DNA of 64,000 bases from Limnochorda pilosa (lineage in GTDB: Bacteria > Bacillota > Limnochordia > Limnochordales > Limnochordaceae). Positions within the stretch are counted from its first letter, which is position 1; each line of letters starts with the position of its first letter. The translations under genes and the position numbers were made by a program. The notes beneath the pieces are model-generated. The model did not search any database. It was not told where the DNA came from and saw nothing but the letters and a program-made list of their open reading frames with translations. Where the stretch lies: NCBI RefSeq assembly GCF_001544015.1, contig NZ_AP014924.1, positions 2,108,001 through 2,172,000 on the forward strand, given 5' to 3'. Below are positions 26,121 through 34,340 of the stretch, piece by piece.

Positions 26121-26824
26121 CCGGATCAGGTCGACAGGTCCCTCTCGGGCAACTCCGGGTTGATGCGGAGTTCCAGACCAGAATGTCCAGGGCGCCGCCT
26201 TCTCCGGCAGCCTGGCGTACATTTGCGAGACGGCCTCCTGGTCGCGCATGGAGACGCGGACGGTGGATGTGCGGTGCTGGAGCAGCGCCTGCCGCGCCGT
26301 GGGGTACCAGGCGCTGACGTTGACGTAGAGTTCTGGCTGAAACTGGGTTGTTGTGAACGTCTCCATATAAAGAACTTGCGGAGGGTATCCCAGGGGATCG
26401 GGGCTATCCTCTGTCAACCCCGTCTGGAAGGTGGCGATCTGGCTCGCCTGCTCCAACCACCCGGTCACCGCCACGTGAAACGTATGGCGGTCTGCCGGGT
26501 CAGGCGTCAGAACCACATCAGGACGGATCTCCCTGAGCAGCCGGACCAGGCTGCGCAGCATCAGGCCGACGAGGGAGAGCAGCCCCCTCCAGCCAGTGGA
26601 GCATCGCCCCAAGCAGTTCCGCCGAGGCCCGCGCCTCCACCTGCCTGATCGACGCTGTCTCGGAGAGGGTCGGAGCATCCTCAAGCTCGCCTGTCGGCAC
26701 AAAGCACGCGATATGGGCCTCCATGTCCAGTTCACGCAGCCCTGCCAGCAGACCGCCGCTGCCGTATTCGGCGTCATCGGGATGCGGGGAAAGCACAATG
26801 CGGGGAAAGCACAAGCCATCGCAT
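26121..26824 (-). pseudogene. PIG-L/LmbE-type N-deacetylase, frameshifted
   Basis: The intended start is probably ATG 26824, two nt after the glycosyltransferase stop: MRWLVLSPHPDDAEYGSGG, with the zinc motif HPDDAE. A perfect 15-bp direct repeat (26782-26796 and 26798-26812, period 16) sits in this start region and throws the frame. Re-initiation at TTG 26814 would restore it. A second shift near 26560-26595 separates the N-terminal half from the C-terminal half (IRPDVVLTPDPADRHTFHVA, TTTQFQPELYVNVSAW). Family members remove acetyl groups from N-acetylglucosaminyl compounds. The gene looks recently inactivated, or one of the indels is an assembly error. Confidence 0.8.
26782..26812. repeat. 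16-bp tandem duplication in the deacetylase start
   Basis: Two copies of ATGCGGGGAAAGCAC separated by one A (plus strand). Removing one 16-bp unit restores an open frame from ATG 26824 into the HPDDAE motif, so the duplication is the probable inactivating event. Confidence 0.85.
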
Positions 26825-26826
26825 GG

Positions 26827-27666
26827 TCATCGTCCCCGAGCCACCCGCAGGTAGACGTCAACCGTCGCCTTGAGAACCCGCTCCCAGCTGTAGAGGGAGC
26901 GCGCCTCGGTGCGCCCCTCTGCCGCTAACCGGCTTGCCTTCTCCTGATCGGTGAGCGCCTCCGTCAGGGTGCCGGCCAGAGCTTCGGGGTTGCCCGCGGG
27001 CACGCGCCATCCGGTTTCTGAGGGCCTCACCAATGGGCCCAGGCCTCCCACATCGCTGACGACTACGGGAGCCCCAGCGGCCATCGCCTCAATCGCCACT
27101 CGTCCGAAGGCCTCCATGTGGCCCGGCACCACCGTCACGCTGCTGGTCTGGTACAGCCTGACGAGGTCGCGCCCGCCGACAAAGCCGAGGAAAGCGACAT
27201 GCCGCCGAAGATCAAGCTCGTCCACCTGCCTGAAGAGCTTCTCGACGTAGGCGTCTTCACCAGTGCCCGCCACGAGGAGCCGCACGGGCGTGCCGGCATC
27301 ACGCATAAGGGCGACCGCTGCGAAGAGGGTATCCAGGCCCTTCTCCGGGGAGAGCCGACCCACGAAGAGGACCGTCTGCCGGTCATGTGGCTGCCAGTCC
27401 CCAGCATACTCCTCCAGGTGAACGGCCTTGGGGATGACGGTCATCTTCTCGGCGTCAGTACCGAGCCGTAGGCACATCTGTCCTATGTAGTCGCTGACCG
27501 GAATGATCGCTGCCGACTCCCGGATCAGCCAGGACTCAAGGTTCTCAAAATACCGCCGTTCATCCTCCTGCTGGTATTCGGTGGGCGTCGAATAAATGTT
27601 GTGAACGTGGAAGATCACCGGGATACCGGTGGCCGCCCGGAGCTGGCAGTCGAGCTTCAGCCTCAC
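26827..27666 (-). CDS. GT4 glycosyltransferase, N-terminally truncated
   Basis: A 279-residue open frame covering the linker and C-terminal domain of a GT-B glycosyltransferase: IIPVSDYIGQM, KMTVIPKAVHLEEYAG, QTVLFVGRLSPEKGLDTLF, and the donor-binding EAFGRVAIEAMAAGAPVV with VPAGNPEALA. About 100 N-terminal residues of the acceptor domain are absent; an in-frame stop lies just upstream of the GTG at 27666, and no other frame upstream restores them. It is probably non-functional or the 5' part was lost when the divergent peptide-transporter operon arrived. The next gene downstream is a PIG-L remnant, as in mycothiol/bacillithiol-like or GPI-like pairs. Confidence 0.8.
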   Translation of the reverse strand: MRLKLDCQLRAATGIPVIFHVHNIYSTPTEYQQEDERRYFENLESWLIRESAAIIPVSDYIGQMCLRLGTDAEKMTVIPKAVHLEEYAGDWQPHDRQTVLFVGRLSPEKGLDTLFAAVALMRDAGTPVRLLVAGTGEDAYVEKLFRQVDELDLRRHVAFLGFVGGRDLVRLYQTSSVTVVPGHMEAFGRVAIEAMAAGAPVVVSDVGGLGPLVRPSETGWRVPAGNPEALAGTLTEALTDQEKASRLAAEGRTEARSLYSWERVLKATVDVYLRVARGR

Positions 27667-27928
27667 TCGCCGTCAGCAGGCAGGGTTTCGGCACCCGCGC
27701 GGCGCCTATCCTCCCCTTCCCAGGGCCTCTCAAGATGCCCAAGGCCTGGAGGGTTCGTCCCACTCCCGTAGAACGAGAACGGTAACGCAAGCACGCCGGG
27801 CGCTGCGGGTTTCGCCCCCGGCAGGGCTGGTCCTGACGATCCGGTGGGATGGCTCGGCCTCGTGCGCCTGCCCGGGGATCGCCCTCACTGCCCCGCCCCG
27901 CCCGGCCATCGATGAGGGAGGGTTCCCC
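27667..27928. other. Gene-free stretch between divergent genes
   Basis: About 260 bp between the truncated glycosyltransferase and the peptide-binding-protein gene. I see no trace of the missing glycosyltransferase domain. It presumably contains the promoter of the peptide transporter, but no convincing -35/-10 pair was found. Confidence 0.4.
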
Positions 27929-29608
27929 GTGGTGGCACGTCCCGTTGACCGCTCGCCCATGTCGGGCCCAGAAATCACGCACTCCAGGACTCGACGTTCC
28001 ACGGCCCGTCGCGTGCTCTTTCTCGCCGTCTGGATGGCCGCACTCGGCCTCCTGGCCTTCTCTTTGGCCGGCCCACCGGCCCTGAGCCGGGTCGAGGCCG
28101 CCACGGCCTTCCGCTACCCGATCGCCACCGATCCCGAGCACCTGGATCCCTTCCGCTCCACCACCGTGGCCACCCGGACGATCCTGATCAACGTCTACGA
28201 GGGCCTCACCACCTTCGACCCGCTGACGGGAGGCATCAAGCCCGAGCTGGCCGAGAGCTGGGACATCTCGCCCGACGGGCTCACCTACACCTTCCACCTG
28301 CGGAAGGGCGTGCAGTTCCAGCAGGTTCCCGGCGTGACCTACGAAGACCCCAACGTCACCGCCGAGGACTGGATCTGGTCCTTCAAGATGTTCCTGAGCG
28401 GCGACACCTCGGTGTCCGAGCATCCCGAGTACCTGGAGGCCGTGAAGGGCGCCAAAGCCTTCACCGAGGGTGAGGCCGGCGACGTGGAAGGCCTCCGTGC
28501 CCTGGACGACCACACCCTCCAGATCACCCTGGAGGCGCCGAACCACCGGTTCCTCTTCGACTTGGTGAACGCGTACGTGGTTCCCCGGGAGGCCTACGAG
28601 CAGCTTGGCTCCCGCTTCTCCAGCACCCCTGTGGGCACGGGCCCCTTCCTCTTCCGGGAGTGGCGCCGCGACGACCACATCACCCTGGTGAAGAATCCGA
28701 ACTACTGGGAGTCCGGCCTGCCCAAGCTCGACACCCTCACCTATGTCAACGTGCCCGATGCCAACACCCAGCTCTTCCAGTACCGCCAGGACGAGCTCGA
28801 CGTGCTGCTGGATCTCCCCACAGGCCAGGTGGCCGCCCTCCGCAGCGAGTTTCCGGACCAGTATCACGAGATCCCGGGCCTCAACGTGCGCTACATGGGT
28901 TTCAAGTGGACGACCGGGCCCTTCAAGGACAATCGGGCCCTGCGGCTCGCCTTCAACTACGCCATCGACAAGGATACCCTCTGGAACGTGCTGATGGAGG
29001 GCGCCCGCTTCCCCGCCACCCAGGGCGTGCTACCGCCGGCCATGCCCGCGGCCGACGTGGACGGCTACCCCTACGACCCCGAGAAGGCCAAGGAACTCCT
29101 GGCCGAGGCCGGATATCCCGGTGGCAAGGGCCTGCCGCCCATCACCTACTACTACTTCGCCTCGTCGGCCAGCGAGCCGTACCACGCCGCCATCCAGAGC
29201 ATGCTGGCCAAGGTGGGCATCCCGATCGAGCTCCGCTCCGAGGATAACACCACCTACTGGAGCCATATCGGGGAGGACGACGTCCACCTCTTCCTGAGCG
29301 GCTGGAGCGCCGACTTCCCAGACCCCAGCGAGGTGTTCAACTTCCTCTTCTACAAGGGGCGGGACGACACCAAGTATGACAACCCCGAGGTCGACGCGAT
29401 GATCGACCAGGCCACGGCCATGACCGATGACCAGGCCCGGAACGCCCTCTACCAGAAGATCCACGAGCAGATCATGGAGGACGTGCCCTGGGTGCCGCTG
29501 GCCTACAGCAAGGTGATGCTACTGGTGAAGCCCTACGTGAAGGACTTCCACCTGTCGGCCGCCGGGGCGTACCGGGTGCCGATGAAGTACGTCTCGATCG
29601 AGCGGTGA
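27929..29608 (+). CDS. Peptide-type ABC transporter substrate-binding protein (family 5)
   Basis: Extracytoplasmic oligopeptide/dipeptide/nickel-type binding protein of 559 residues. GTG 27929 follows GGGAGGG by 6 nt; ATG 27959 is an alternative. A signal sequence (ARRVLFLAVWMAALGLLAFSL) is followed by DPEHLDPFRSTTVATRTI, the family-5 signature region GGIKPELAESWDISPDGLTYTFHLRKGVQF, and FNYAIDKDTLWNVLMEG. Length is normal. It precedes two permease genes; no DppD/DppF ATPases are encoded in the window. Ligand class (peptide, nickel, opine, oligosaccharide) cannot be decided. Confidence 0.95.
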   Translation: MVARPVDRSPMSGPEITHSRTRRSTARRVLFLAVWMAALGLLAFSLAGPPALSRVEAATAFRYPIATDPEHLDPFRSTTVATRTILINVYEGLTTFDPLTGGIKPELAESWDISPDGLTYTFHLRKGVQFQQVPGVTYEDPNVTAEDWIWSFKMFLSGDTSVSEHPEYLEAVKGAKAFTEGEAGDVEGLRALDDHTLQITLEAPNHRFLFDLVNAYVVPREAYEQLGSRFSSTPVGTGPFLFREWRRDDHITLVKNPNYWESGLPKLDTLTYVNVPDANTQLFQYRQDELDVLLDLPTGQVAALRSEFPDQYHEIPGLNVRYMGFKWTTGPFKDNRALRLAFNYAIDKDTLWNVLMEGARFPATQGVLPPAMPAADVDGYPYDPEKAKELLAEAGYPGGKGLPPITYYYFASSASEPYHAAIQSMLAKVGIPIELRSEDNTTYWSHIGEDDVHLFLSGWSADFPDPSEVFNFLFYKGRDDTKYDNPEVDAMIDQATAMTDDQARNALYQKIHEQIMEDVPWVPLAYSKVMLLVKPYVKDFHLSAAGAYRVPMKYVSIER

Positions 29609-29617
29609 GTCTCCGGC

Positions 29618-29651
29618 CCGGGGGCCTGCGGCAGACGCTGCAGGTCCCCGG
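29618..29651 (+). terminator. Intercistronic hairpin after peptide-binding-protein gene
   Basis: CCGGGGGCCTGC and GCAGGTCCCCGG form a 12-bp stem (one G-U pair) with a 10-nt loop, starting 10 nt after the stop. It separates the binding-protein message from the permease message. Confidence 0.6.
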
Positions 29652-29729
29652 CCCGCCGTCGCGTGCTCGCTTTCGAGGACGCCTGCCCGAGAGGGCAAGC
29701 ACGAACACGCCAGAGGAAGGGTGCCGCCC

Positions 29730-30674
29730 GTGACCCGCTACGTCCTGCGCCGGCTGCTCCTGGCGATTCCCACGCTCTGGGGCGTCTTCACCATCATCTT
29801 CGTCCTCTCGTACCTCATGCCCGGGGACCCCGTGCGGGCCGTGCTGGGCGAGAGCTACCGCCGGGCCGACCCCGCCACCATCCAGCGGGTACGGGACCGC
29901 CTGGGGCTCGACGATCCCTGGTACGTCCAGTACGGGCGCTTCCTGGGGCGGGTCGCCCAGGGGGACCTGGGCACCTCCTACGTGCTGGACCAGCCGGTGC
30001 GGGACGTGGTGGGCTACCGCTTCCCCCGCACCGTGCAGCTCATGGCCGGGGGGATGCTGGCTGCCCTCCTCATCGGCATCCCCGCCGGGATCCTGGCCGC
30101 CGAGCGCCAGTACACCTGGGTCGATCACACCCTCATGTTCCTGGCCCTGGTGGGGGTCGCCATGCCCGTCTTCTGGCAGGGCATCCTGGCCAAGATGTTC
30201 CTCACCCAGGACAAGTACGGCATCGCCCTCTTCCCCGTGGCGGGCTACGGGGGCGGCGAGTTCATCTATATGGTGCTGCCCTCGCTGGTGCTGGGCACGC
30301 ACCTCTCGGCGACCATCGCGCGCATCACCCGCTCTTCCATGCTGGACGTGAAGCCCCAGCAGTACATGGTCACGGCCGCGGCCAAGGGGCTCAGCCGCTG
30401 GCGGCTGGTGATGCGCCACCAGCTCAAGAACGCCCTGGTGCCGGTGGTCACCGTGATCGGGCTCGACGTGGGGTACCTGATGGGCGGCTCGGTGGTCACC
30501 GAGACCGTCTTCAACTGGCCGGGCCTGGGCCGGGCGGTGGTAACGGCCATCATGCGCCGCGATACGCCGGTGATCCTGGGGACCCTGGTCTTCGGCGCGT
30601 TCATCTTCGTCACGGTGAACCTGGTGATCGACCTCACGTACGCGTTCCTCAACCCGAGGATCCGGTACGAGTAG
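29730..30674 (+). CDS. Peptide-type ABC transporter permease, DppB type
   Basis: Membrane protein of 314 residues. GTG 29730 is 9 nt after AGGAAGG; GTG 29721 is too close. The N-terminus RYVLRRLLLAIPTLWGVFTI is the usual first membrane helix, followed by the DppB landmarks FVLSYLMPGDPVRA, GDLGTSYVLDQPV and, near the end, TETVFNWPGLGRAVVTAI. The EAA region is YMVTAAAKGLSRWRLVMRH. It pairs with the DppC-type permease downstream. Confidence 0.95.
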   Translation: MTRYVLRRLLLAIPTLWGVFTIIFVLSYLMPGDPVRAVLGESYRRADPATIQRVRDRLGLDDPWYVQYGRFLGRVAQGDLGTSYVLDQPVRDVVGYRFPRTVQLMAGGMLAALLIGIPAGILAAERQYTWVDHTLMFLALVGVAMPVFWQGILAKMFLTQDKYGIALFPVAGYGGGEFIYMVLPSLVLGTHLSATIARITRSSMLDVKPQQYMVTAAAKGLSRWRLVMRHQLKNALVPVVTVIGLDVGYLMGGSVVTETVFNWPGLGRAVVTAIMRRDTPVILGTLVFGAFIFVTVNLVIDLTYAFLNPRIRYE

Positions 30675-30715
30675 GCCAAGGCCCGGGAAGGAGCCAGGGA
30701 GCCACCCGGCGCGGC

Positions 30716-30747
30716 GTGGGCGGATGGCGGTGTGGGCGGATGGCGGT
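30716..30747 (+). repeat. 16-bp tandem duplication between permease genes
   Basis: Two perfect adjacent copies of GTGGGCGGATGGCGGT lie between the two peptide-permease genes. The period equals that of the duplication at 26782-26812, although the sequences differ. It has no effect on either coding frame. Confidence 0.9.
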
Positions 30748-30807
30748 AGGGAGCGGCCACGGGCGTGGCAGCAAAGACGGTTTGGCGGAACGGGGGCCTG
30801 GCGACCG

Positions 30808-31713
30808 GTGAGCGAGGTTCTGGCAGAACGGGTACAGACGCAGGTTTCCGAGGGCGAGACGGTCTCCAACGCCCGGCGGTTCTGGCGGACCTTCCGCCGC
30901 CACCGGCTTGGCATGGTGGGACTCGGCATCGTTGGCGCGCTGGTGATCGTCGCCTTTGCCGCGCCCTACCTTGCCCCCCACGACCCGCTGGCGCAGAACA
31001 TCCTGGGGGCCCGCCTCCACCCGCCCTCCGCCGCCTACCCGCTGGGGACCGACGAGTTGGGCCGCGACCTCCTCAGCCGCCTCATCTACGGGGCGCGCAT
31101 CTCGCTCCGCATCGGCATCGTGGCCGAGGGCGTGGCGCTCCTCATCGGCTCGCTGGTGGGCGCCCTGGCGGGCTACCTGGGCGGCCGCTTCGACGACCTG
31201 CTCATGCGGGTCACCGAGATCTTCATGGCCATCCCATCGCTCCTCTTCCTCATCGCCGTAGTAGCCATCCTGGAGCCCACGGTCACCACCATCGCGCTGG
31301 CCCTGGGCTCCATCGGCTGGCCCAGCGAGGCCCGCATCATGCGAAGCCAGGTGCTGGCCCTGAAGAACCTGGAGTACGTCACCGCCGCCCACGCCATCGG
31401 CGTACCCGGCTACAAGGTCCTGCTGCGCCACATCATCCCCAACGCCCTCAGCCCCATGATCGTCGTGGGCACCCTGGGCACCGCAGGAGCCATCCTGAGC
31501 GAGGCCACGCTGAGCTTCCTGGGGCTCGGCATCCAGCAGCCCATCCCCAGCTGGGGCACCATGGTGAACACGGGCCAGAGCTACATCTTCAACGCCTGGT
31601 GGTACGCGATCTTCCCCGGCCTGGCCATCATGGTCACCGTGCTCGGCTTCAACTTCGTGGGCGACGCCCTTCGCGACGCCCTGGACCCGAACCGGGTGAC
31701 GCAGGGGAAGTGA
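30808..31713 (+). CDS. Peptide-type ABC transporter permease, DppC type
   Basis: Membrane protein of 301 residues from GTG 30808; further starts lie upstream and the exact one is uncertain because the ribosome site is weak. It has the DppC pattern RRFWRTFRRHRLGMVGLGIV, YPLGTDELGRDLLSRLIYGAR, MAIPSLLFLIAV and, near the end, SEATLSFLGLGIQQPIPSWG. The EAA loop is YVTAAHAIGVPGYKVLLRHIIP. It completes the membrane part of the transporter; ATPase subunits must be encoded elsewhere. Confidence 0.94.
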   Translation: MSEVLAERVQTQVSEGETVSNARRFWRTFRRHRLGMVGLGIVGALVIVAFAAPYLAPHDPLAQNILGARLHPPSAAYPLGTDELGRDLLSRLIYGARISLRIGIVAEGVALLIGSLVGALAGYLGGRFDDLLMRVTEIFMAIPSLLFLIAVVAILEPTVTTIALALGSIGWPSEARIMRSQVLALKNLEYVTAAHAIGVPGYKVLLRHIIPNALSPMIVVGTLGTAGAILSEATLSFLGLGIQQPIPSWGTMVNTGQSYIFNAWWYAIFPGLAIMVTVLGFNFVGDALRDALDPNRVTQGK

Positions 31714-31799
31714 TACCGCACAGGCGGCCCCCGCCGGGCGACAGGCTCGGAGGTCCTCCCCAGCCAGCAACCCCATCTGTCACGTTTCGTCTTCGCATG

Positions 31800-31814
31800 G
31801 TGGCATTATGCCAC
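31800..31814. promoter_or_regulatory. Perfect palindrome, candidate operator or 3'-end element
   Basis: GTGGCATTATGCCAC is a perfect 7-bp inverted repeat around one T, lying in the 190-bp gap between the convergent DppC and DinB-like genes. The sequence sits in otherwise unremarkable, slightly AT-richer DNA. Position between convergent genes argues against a classical operator. Confidence 0.35.
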
Positions 31815-31906
31815 TATCGCGCGCTGAATCATGACAGAGCTTGCGCCGTTCAACCTGGCGACCTCGCTCAGGACTGCCGGGCCCTTTCTGCCTGAATGGG
31901 GCACGC

Positions 31907-32659
31907 TCAGCCCCTGCCTTCTACCACCCGCGCGACGCTCCGGGTGTGCTCCCGCTCGTGCTCGATGGCACGGCGCAACGCCTTGCGGACCGTCCAACGT
32001 TCGGTGGTAATCTCGCAGAACCAGCTCGGCGTCACGACTCGCCCCAAACGCTCCAGCGGCAGCCAGCGGAAGAACGCCTCGAAACCCTGACGCACCAGCA
32101 CCAGACGCGCCACCGGATCCTCGGTGGCGTCCATGCGCCGGTCCAGGTCCTCCAGCTCGGGCGGCAGGCCCCGCTCCGACGGATCGTCGATCACCCGCGT
32201 GATGTACCAGAGCTCGGCTCCAGCCACGTGCTTCAGGATCTGCCCGATGGGGCGGCTCCGCTCGTCGCGGCGCCACTCCATCGCCCCGGCCGGCAGGCCC
32301 CGCACCAGGGCCAGCAGTTCCTCCCTTGCACTCCGGGCGATGGCCAGGTACCGCTCGATCTCGCCAGGCTCCGGCGGCACCAGGTCCGGGCCATAGAAGC
32401 CCACGTCGTCGCCGGACTCGAAGTCTCCCTCCAGCAGTTGCTCCTCCATAATCTGCCACTGGAGGCCGGCTGGGTCCGGGGTCGGATGCGACCAGTGTCC
32501 GTGCGACCCGAGCCACGCCAGGTGGGCCGCGACGGCCTCACCGAGCCCTGCGTCCAGAGCCGGCCGGCTCTCGAACCGGATGCCCAACCCCGGCGGCTCC
32601 AGCAGGTGCGCCATCACCCGCGAGGAGCGGCGGCTGGTATCAAGGTAGACCTGGAACAC
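31907..32659 (-). CDS. DinB-like family protein
   Basis: A 250-residue protein whose second half resembles DinB-superfamily four-helix bundles: PIGQILKHVAGAELWYITRVI and the C-terminal helix ALRRAIEHEREHTRSVARV, with histidines placed as possible metal ligands. GTG 32659 follows AGGAGG by 8 nt. The N-terminal hundred residues (FQVYLDTSRRSSRVMAHLLE) are not recognised and may be a separate small domain. It is divergent from the SorC regulator with a 139-bp gap. No function can be assigned. Confidence 0.8.
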   Translation of the reverse strand: MFQVYLDTSRRSSRVMAHLLEPPGLGIRFESRPALDAGLGEAVAAHLAWLGSHGHWSHPTPDPAGLQWQIMEEQLLEGDFESGDDVGFYGPDLVPPEPGEIERYLAIARSAREELLALVRGLPAGAMEWRRDERSRPIGQILKHVAGAELWYITRVIDDPSERGLPPELEDLDRRMDATEDPVARLVLVRQGFEAFFRWLPLERLGRVVTPSWFCEITTERWTVRKALRRAIEHEREHTRSVARVVEGRG

Positions 32660-32798
32660 CGGTGCCACCTCCTGACGACATTCCTTCGACGCGCGTGGAC
32701 CGTTACCTCGGCGAGCCAGTCGCCTCCCGCGCAGCTTGTTCCGTGTGGCGTCCTTGACCCGACCGCCGTGCCGGCGCGACCCGCGTTCCTTTGAACCG

Positions 32799-33794
32799 AT
32801 GCTCTTTCCGACCGCGTTCCAGAAGGGCATGCACATATGTTCCTGCCATGGGTTGACGCAGCTGGAGATCGCTCGACGGCTGGGTGTCTCCCGCCCGACC
32901 ATCTCACGCCTGCTTCAAAGGGCCCGGGACATCGGCCTGGTCCGTATCACTATCTCGCAAGGCGTGGAGAACGTCACGGACCTCTCGAACATGCTCTGCC
33001 GCTTCTTTGACCTGAAGGAGGCGGTGGTCGTCCCGGCCGCCGCCACCATCCCGGACACACTCCGCCAGACCGTGGGGCACTCTGCGGCCTCCTACGTCCA
33101 GAACCTGTTGCGGCCCGGCGTCACTCTGGCCATCTCCTGGGGCATCACCCTCTACGAGACCGTCAAGGCCATGCGGCCGGAGCACGTGCCCGGAATGAAC
33201 GTGGTCCAGCTCGTGGGCGGGCTTGGCTCCACATCACCCGTGCTCCAGTCCTTCGACCTCGCCCGACGGGTCGCGGAGCTGCACGACGCCGAGTGCCACC
33301 CTCTCCACGCCCCTACCCGCGAGGCGCTGATGCGGGACATCAGCGTGCGGCGCAGCCTGGAGATGGCCCGTACGGCACAGGTAGCCCTGGTTGGGCTGGA
33401 CGCGCTCTGGCGGCACACCTCTCTGGTACGCGTCGACGGGCTGGGGGACCGTGAGCAACGCCTCCTCACCGAGGCCGGCGCAGCAGGCGAGTGCTGCTTT
33501 CATTTCTACACGATCGACGGCATCGAATGCGATACGGTGCTGAGCCAGCAGGTGATGAGCCTGAGCTTGGCGGAGCTTCGGGCACTCCCGCTGGTGGTGG
33601 GGGTTGCATCCGATCTGGACACCGTGGAGGCCATTCTGGGCGGCCTGCGTACTGGCGTGCTCGACGTCCTCATCGTCGACCAAGTTGCGGCCGAACGGAT
33701 CATCACCGAGGAAGAGGATCGACGCTCCCGCCTCGGCAAGGCAGATGGAGCCTCAAAGGCCTCGACGACCGCCGATGGGAGCACCGGGGCATGA
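32799..33794 (+). CDS. SorC/DeoR-type sugar-binding transcriptional regulator
   Basis: Predicted regulator of about 331 residues from ATG 32799; the start is uncertain (ATG 32829 and upstream TTG possible). The HTH GLTQLEIARRLGVSRPTISRLLQRA is intact, followed by the SorC sugar-phosphate-binding domain (AAATIPDTLRQTVGHSAASYV, LAISWGITLYETVKAM, NVVQLVGGLGS). The usual N-terminal LLYYxEGLTQ helix is degenerate (MHICSCHGLTQ). Its stop overlaps the start of a permease remnant by 4 nt (ATGA), so it once led an alpha-glucoside transport operon that is now collapsed. The regulator itself is open throughout. Confidence 0.85.
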   Translation: MLFPTAFQKGMHICSCHGLTQLEIARRLGVSRPTISRLLQRARDIGLVRITISQGVENVTDLSNMLCRFFDLKEAVVVPAAATIPDTLRQTVGHSAASYVQNLLRPGVTLAISWGITLYETVKAMRPEHVPGMNVVQLVGGLGSTSPVLQSFDLARRVAELHDAECHPLHAPTREALMRDISVRRSLEMARTAQVALVGLDALWRHTSLVRVDGLGDREQRLLTEAGAAGECCFHFYTIDGIECDTVLSQQVMSLSLAELRALPLVVGVASDLDTVEAILGGLRTGVLDVLIVDQVAAERIITEEEDRRSRLGKADGASKASTTADGSTGA

Positions 33795-33962
33795 ACCGCA
33801 GGCGATCCGACCTCTCCCTGGTCCTTCTCTTCCTGCTCCCCAGCTTCGCAGGCTTCCTGGTCTTCAACGGGCTGCCCCTCGTCGGCTCCCTGGCGCTGAG
33901 CCTGACCGAGTGGAACGTCCTGAGCCCACCCCGTTTCGTAGGGGCCGCCAATTACCTGCGTC
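33791..33962 (+). pseudogene. MalF-type permease remnant (N-terminus only)
   Basis: ATG 33791 overlaps the SorC stop. The 57 codons encode a normal permease start: MNRRRSDLSLVLLFLLPSFA, FNGLPLVGSLALSLTEWNVL and PPRFVGAANYLR. The reading then runs directly into the C-terminus of a binding protein in another frame. About 230 permease residues and most of the binding protein are deleted. Confidence 0.85.
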
Positions 33963-33965
33963 AAG

Positions 33966-34226
33966 ACCCGAATCGCCTCCGATTGGGAGCTGCCGGTGGT
34001 CCAGGACCGCGAGCTGCTCGCGCCGTACCTGCAGCAGGCTCCTCCGACCAACCGCGACGCGGTCTTCCAGGCGCTCGAGGACGTGGTGGTACCTCCGGTG
34101 ATCGCGCGCTTCAACGAGCTTACAGACCGGATCAACGCCCAGCTAGAGCTGGCGGTTGCCGGACGGTTGACCCCTCGACAGGCGCTCAGCGCCGCCCAGG
34201 CTGCCGCGAGGGACCCGATCGACTGA
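33966..34226 (+). pseudogene. Family-1 sugar-binding protein remnant (C-terminus only)
   Basis: The last 86 codons of a binding protein: SDWELPVVQDRELLAPYLQQ, PPTNRDAVFQALEDVVVPP, and the family end INAQLELAVAGRLTPRQALS. It joins directly to the permease N-terminal remnant, showing a deletion across both genes. Confidence 0.8.
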
Positions 34227-34271
34227 AGCAGGCGCGCCCGCCGGAGAACGTCGCGGCGGCGCGCCTCCACT

Positions 34272-34302
34272 CCGGCGGGACACCCCCAGGGTGCCCCGCC
34301 GG
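34272..34302 (+). terminator. Hairpin after the decayed binding-protein gene
   Basis: CCGGCGGGACACCC pairs with GGGTGCCCCGCCGG (14 positions, one A-C mismatch, 3-nt loop), 45 nt past the remnant stop and before the GH31 remnant. Same arrangement as the hairpins after the intact binding-protein genes. Confidence 0.65.
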
Positions 34303-34340
34303 GCTCCACCATCCTTCCCACGGAACGAGGTCATGGACCG

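Noticed and set aside
31790-31825. Sigma-54 promoter (TGGCAT ... TGCCAC).
   Set aside because: Spacing and the -12 GC element do not fit, and no gene starts downstream.
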